Assembly (NCBI GenBank): GCA_963693635.1
Contig: CAVOBC010000006.1
Location: 1-34,722 of the forward strand
Direction of reading: 5' to 3'
DNA: 34,722 nt
DNA from: CAVOBC01 sp963693635
GTDB taxonomy: Bacteria > Pseudomonadota > Gammaproteobacteria > Pseudomonadales > Azotimanducaceae
The stretch's first letter is position 1, and every line of letters starts with the position of its first letter. Position numbers and translations under genes: made by a program. Under the pieces are notes generated by a model, which saw only the letters and a list, made by a program, of their open reading frames with translations, did no database searches and had not been told where the DNA came from. Of this stretch, positions 32,567 through 34,722 are shown piece by piece.

Positions 32567-33628
32567 CTAAGTGTCGCGCGTGATGAACATCGCGTCACCG
32601 TAGCTGAAGAAACGGTAACGCCGCTTAATCGCCGACTGATAGGCCGCCATCACCGCATCCCGACCTGCAAAAGCGCTAACCAACATCATTAGCGTGCTGC
32701 GAGGTAGATGAAAGTTGGTGACCATGGCGTCGACCACCCGGAACTCAAAGCCGGGATAGATGAAGATGTCCGTCTCGCCAGCAAACGGCTGCAACGATCC
32801 AGCCCGCACCGCGGACTCCAGGCTGCGCACGGTCGTCGTGCCGACCGCGACCACCCGCCCGTCACGCGCGCGACAGTCAGCGATTGCTCGAACCACCTCG
32901 GCAGTCACTTCCACGCGTTCCGAGTGCATCTGGTGTTGCGCTACATCATCCGCGCGCACCGGCTGAAAGGTGCCTGCGCCGACGTGCAGCGTCAGGAAAG
33001 CCGTGGCGACCCCTGCATCAACCATTCGATTCATCATGTCGTCATCAAAGTGCAGGCCTGCTGTTGGCGCAGCGACTGCCCCATCTTTGCGTGCGTAGAT
33101 AGTTTGATATCGCGCTGCGTCCTCATCGTCTGCGCCAGACTCACGCCTGATGTAAGGCGGCAACGGAACATCACCGGCCGACTGCAGAATCAGCGCAACC
33201 CCCGGGGCAGGAAAGGCAAGGCGAAAGAACTCACCCTGTCGGCCCAGGATAGAGACTTGCCCGCCGTCACCATCCAGGACGATCACATCACCGGCATGTA
33301 GACGCTTGCTGGACCGCAACATCACGAGTGCTTCGAATTCGGAAACGACTCGCTCGATCATGACCTCGACCCGCCCCCCAGTCGGCCGGCGGCCGAACAG
33401 TCGTGCGGGGATCACACGCGTGTCGTTGAAAACCAGCAGGTCATTGGCGCTTAGTTGATCCAGCAGATCAGGGAATTGCCGATGCTGAATGTCTGCGCCA
33501 CTGGCAACATCAGAGCCCGTATCCGCCCCAACATGCAGATGCAGCAACCGAGCATCGCGACGGGCCGGCGGAGGGTGTTGCGCGATCAGTTCCGAAGGCA
33601 GGTCAAAGTCGAATTCATCGACTTGCAT
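32567..33628 (-). CDS. queA: S-adenosylmethionine:tRNA ribosyltransferase-isomerase QueA
   Basis: Builds epoxyqueuosine on tRNA from preQ1 and SAM, directly after Tgt in the queuosine pathway. From ATG 33628 (MQVDEFDFDLPSELIAQ) it has 353 residues. NDTRVIPARLFG, APTAGLHF, LHVGAGTFQPV and TNFHLPRSTLMMLVSAF are all intact. The upstream open frame to 33790 is not conserved and would run into the PilZ gene. In most relatives queA abuts tgt; here about 5.8 kb lies between. Confidence 0.97.
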   Translation of the reverse strand: MQVDEFDFDLPSELIAQHPPPARRDARLLHLHVGADTGSDVASGADIQHRQFPDLLDQLSANDLLVFNDTRVIPARLFGRRPTGGRVEVMIERVVSEFEALVMLRSSKRLHAGDVIVLDGDGGQVSILGRQGEFFRLAFPAPGVALILQSAGDVPLPPYIRRESGADDEDAARYQTIYARKDGAVAAPTAGLHFDDDMMNRMVDAGVATAFLTLHVGAGTFQPVRADDVAQHQMHSERVEVTAEVVRAIADCRARDGRVVAVGTTTVRSLESAVRAGSLQPFAGETDIFIYPGFEFRVVDAMVTNFHLPRSTLMMLVSAFAGRDAVMAAYQSAIKRRYRFFSYGDAMFITRDT

Positions 33629-33741
33629 GGCGGGGTCAGTTCTTGGTTTCGGCTCGGGGACGCGAAAGTAGCACGGCGGGGGATGCCAGGCTACTCGGCT
33701 TCTGTCAGCGGTTTCAGTCAACGGCTTTAGAAAGCAGCGGC

Positions 33742-34061
33742 TTAGAAGTCGAATTTGAAGTAGTCGGTCCAGGCGTTGAAGTCCGCACAATCGTCGTCGA
33801 TCATCACGCCCGCATAGTGCGTGTCTTCGTTCGCGGACCGACGCACTTCCCCTTCAAGCCGATACAGGTGCTCCTCAAGGTCCAGTCGCAAACCGAGCAC
33901 GGTGTTGACCGGCAACTCGACCTCGCTCGCAAACTTTAAGCCGTGTTCAGAGATGTCCACCGTAACGCCCGCAAGTTAGTGTCATTCAACTCCGGCGTTT
34001 GCAGACAGTTGATGACCTCGACCATGACCCTCTCTGTCTCTTCGATTCGATCAAGACGCAT
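33742..34061 (-). pseudogene. PilZ-domain protein gene, split by a frameshift
   Basis: Two frames join into one PilZ-like protein. The first, from the ATG at 34061, gives MRLDRIEETERVMVEVIN and then LQTPELNDTN. The second gives LAGVTVDISEHGLKFASE and continues to YFKFDF, with the c-di-GMP-binding D/NxSxxG motif as DISEHG. They meet at about 33975-33980, where one base appears to be missing (320 bases in total, one short of a multiple of three). The usual N-terminal RxxxR motif is only loosely matched. The gene is either recently inactivated or carries a one-base sequencing error. It lies upstream of queA on the same strand. Confidence 0.65.
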
Positions 34062-34143
34062 GGCCACTCCGTTGCTGTTTTGGTGGATCGCTGTCGCGTG
34101 AATAGCTGTTCGGCCTGTAGGGCCTGTGGTGCTTTAGTGAGTA

Positions 34144-34193
34144 AGTGGCGTTCTGCCACTCGCACGATTCGTGCAGGACAGACAGCTGCTGTC
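34144..34193. other. three consecutive small hairpins in a non-coding gap
   Basis: AGTGGC/GCCACT (34144-34160), GCACG/CGTGC (34162-34174) and GACAG/CTGTC (34181-34193) follow each other in the gap between the PilZ gene and tRNA-Leu. They could be a structured leader of the PilZ transcript or have no function. The gap 34062-34337 has no gene. Confidence 0.4.
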
Positions 34194-34322
34194 GATTGAG
34201 TCTGCCACGGCCACTCAACGCAAAGGGAATCCTAGCATAGGCAACACATCTCCCAACGCGCCAGACAGCAGAAGGGGCTGGCGCAAACCCGGACAGGAGG
34301 TCGCATCCGAACAGAATCAAGT

Positions 34323-34328
34323 TATAAT
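34323..34328 (+). promoter_or_regulatory. -10 box of the tRNA-Leu promoter
   Basis: A perfect TATAAT lies 9 bases before the mature tRNA 5' end, putting the transcription start within a few bases of it. The -35 is poor (TCGCAT at 34301-34306, 16 bp spacing). Confidence 0.6.
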
Positions 34329-34337
34329 CGATCCTGT

Positions 34338-34424
34338 GCCGGGGTGGCGGAACTGGTAGACGCGCCGGATTCAAAATCCGGTTCCTTCACGGGAGTGTCG
34401 GTTCGATTCCGACCCTCGGTACCA
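34338..34424 (+). tRNA. tRNA-Leu (anticodon CAA)
   Basis: An 87-base class II tRNA with encoded CCA. Acceptor GCCGGGG pairs with CCTCGGT (two wobble pairs), discriminator A. The anticodon arm is CCGGA, loop TTCAAAA, TCCGG, giving anticodon CAA. A long variable arm (about TTCCTTCACGGGAGTGTC with the T stem following) and the T loop GTTCGATTC are present. It reads UUG leucine codons. tRNA-Leu next to queA is a common gammaproteobacterial arrangement. Confidence 0.95.
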
Positions 34425-34528
34425 GCTTCGCGTGAAAATGCCTCCTTGCAGGCTCTCCAGACGTCTCAGACCGCCCTCGTGCCTAGGTGGATCACTTGGG
34501 TGGGTCAGTTTGGAGACTGCCCATGCCG

Positions 34529-34720
34529 TCATACGCCAGATATCTGGTCAAAAGTCGCCACGGTCACGGCCAGTGGATAGGGCGGCCGACCGCGCTGCAC
34601 ATTGGGATAGAAGCGTTTAACGAGCTTCTCTAGCCGATCAGCGAGCGCTCTGAACCGCACCGGTTTCTCCGGAGACTCGTTTGTTTGAGTCAAGCTGCCT
34701 GAGCCTGGCTCGTTAGTTGC
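34529..34720 (-). CDS. 3' end of unidentified ORF (partial, enters from right edge)
   Basis: On the minus strand a frame is open from the right edge for 63 codons to a TGA at 34529-34531. It contains PVRFRALADRLEKLVKRFYP and then RGRPPYPL. The GRPPYPL piece is reminiscent of the N-terminal region of IS5-type transposases, but the frame ends soon after, so it would be a truncated remnant if so. Chance is a real alternative. The stretch 34425-34528 shows nothing recognisable. Confidence 0.25.
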   Translation of the reverse strand, partial: ATNEPGSGSLTQTNESPEKPVRFRALADRLEKLVKRFYPNVQRGRPPYPLAVTVATFDQISGV

Positions 34721-34722
34721 CG

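Overview
The window looks like a piece of a high-G+C, probably uncultured gammaproteobacterial chromosome. This rests on gene order: two conserved gammaproteobacterial blocks (ndk-rlmN-pilF-rodZ-ispG-hisS-yfgM-bamB-der, and iscR-iscS-iscU-iscA-hscB-hscA-fdx-iscX) are fused end to end, followed by the trmJ/suhB divergent pair and the yajC-secD-secF / tgt / queA block. I cannot name the genus.

Layout. 1-539 is strikingly AT-rich and carries a decayed tyrosine-recombinase (integrase) gene; it contrasts sharply with everything to its right. 540-2706 (+) encodes a secreted M23 peptidoglycan peptidase and a Tat-exported aldo/keto reductase with a cysteine-rich tail. 2789-13325 (-) holds der, bamB, yfgM, hisS, ispG, rodZ, pilF, rlmN, ndk and iscX. 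13517-19325 (-) holds fdx, hscA, hscB, iscA, iscU, iscS and iscR, with a clear IscR type 1 operator upstream of iscR at 19461-19485. 19667-22143 has trmJ and a small cupin gene (-) diverging from suhB (+). 22203-26720 (-) is secF, secD, yajC and tgt. 26863-32471 separates tgt from queA, which are normally adjacent: it carries a peroxiredoxin, a DUF35/thiolase pair, an SDR, a PqaA-type hydrolase and a DUF1330 protein. 32567-34424 has queA, a frameshifted PilZ gene and tRNA-Leu(CAA). The last 300 bases hold only a doubtful partial ORF.

Most notable: the peroxiredoxin at 26863-27321 has one in-frame TGA exactly where the peroxidatic cysteine belongs (PxxxTxxC becomes PxxxTxxU). A hairpin follows at the distance expected of a bacterial SECIS element, and the protein has no cysteine at all. 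It is best read as a selenocysteine peroxiredoxin that ordinary gene callers split or truncate.

A second theme is short tandem duplication: 9- to 17-bp units recur in-frame (der linker, rodZ linker, rlmN N-terminus) and in spacers (hisS/ispG, iscX/fdx, downstream of the peroxiredoxin, upstream of the cupin gene). A hairpin-forming REP-like sequence with the core TTCTGGGACAGGAA occurs at least twice, with a third partial copy.
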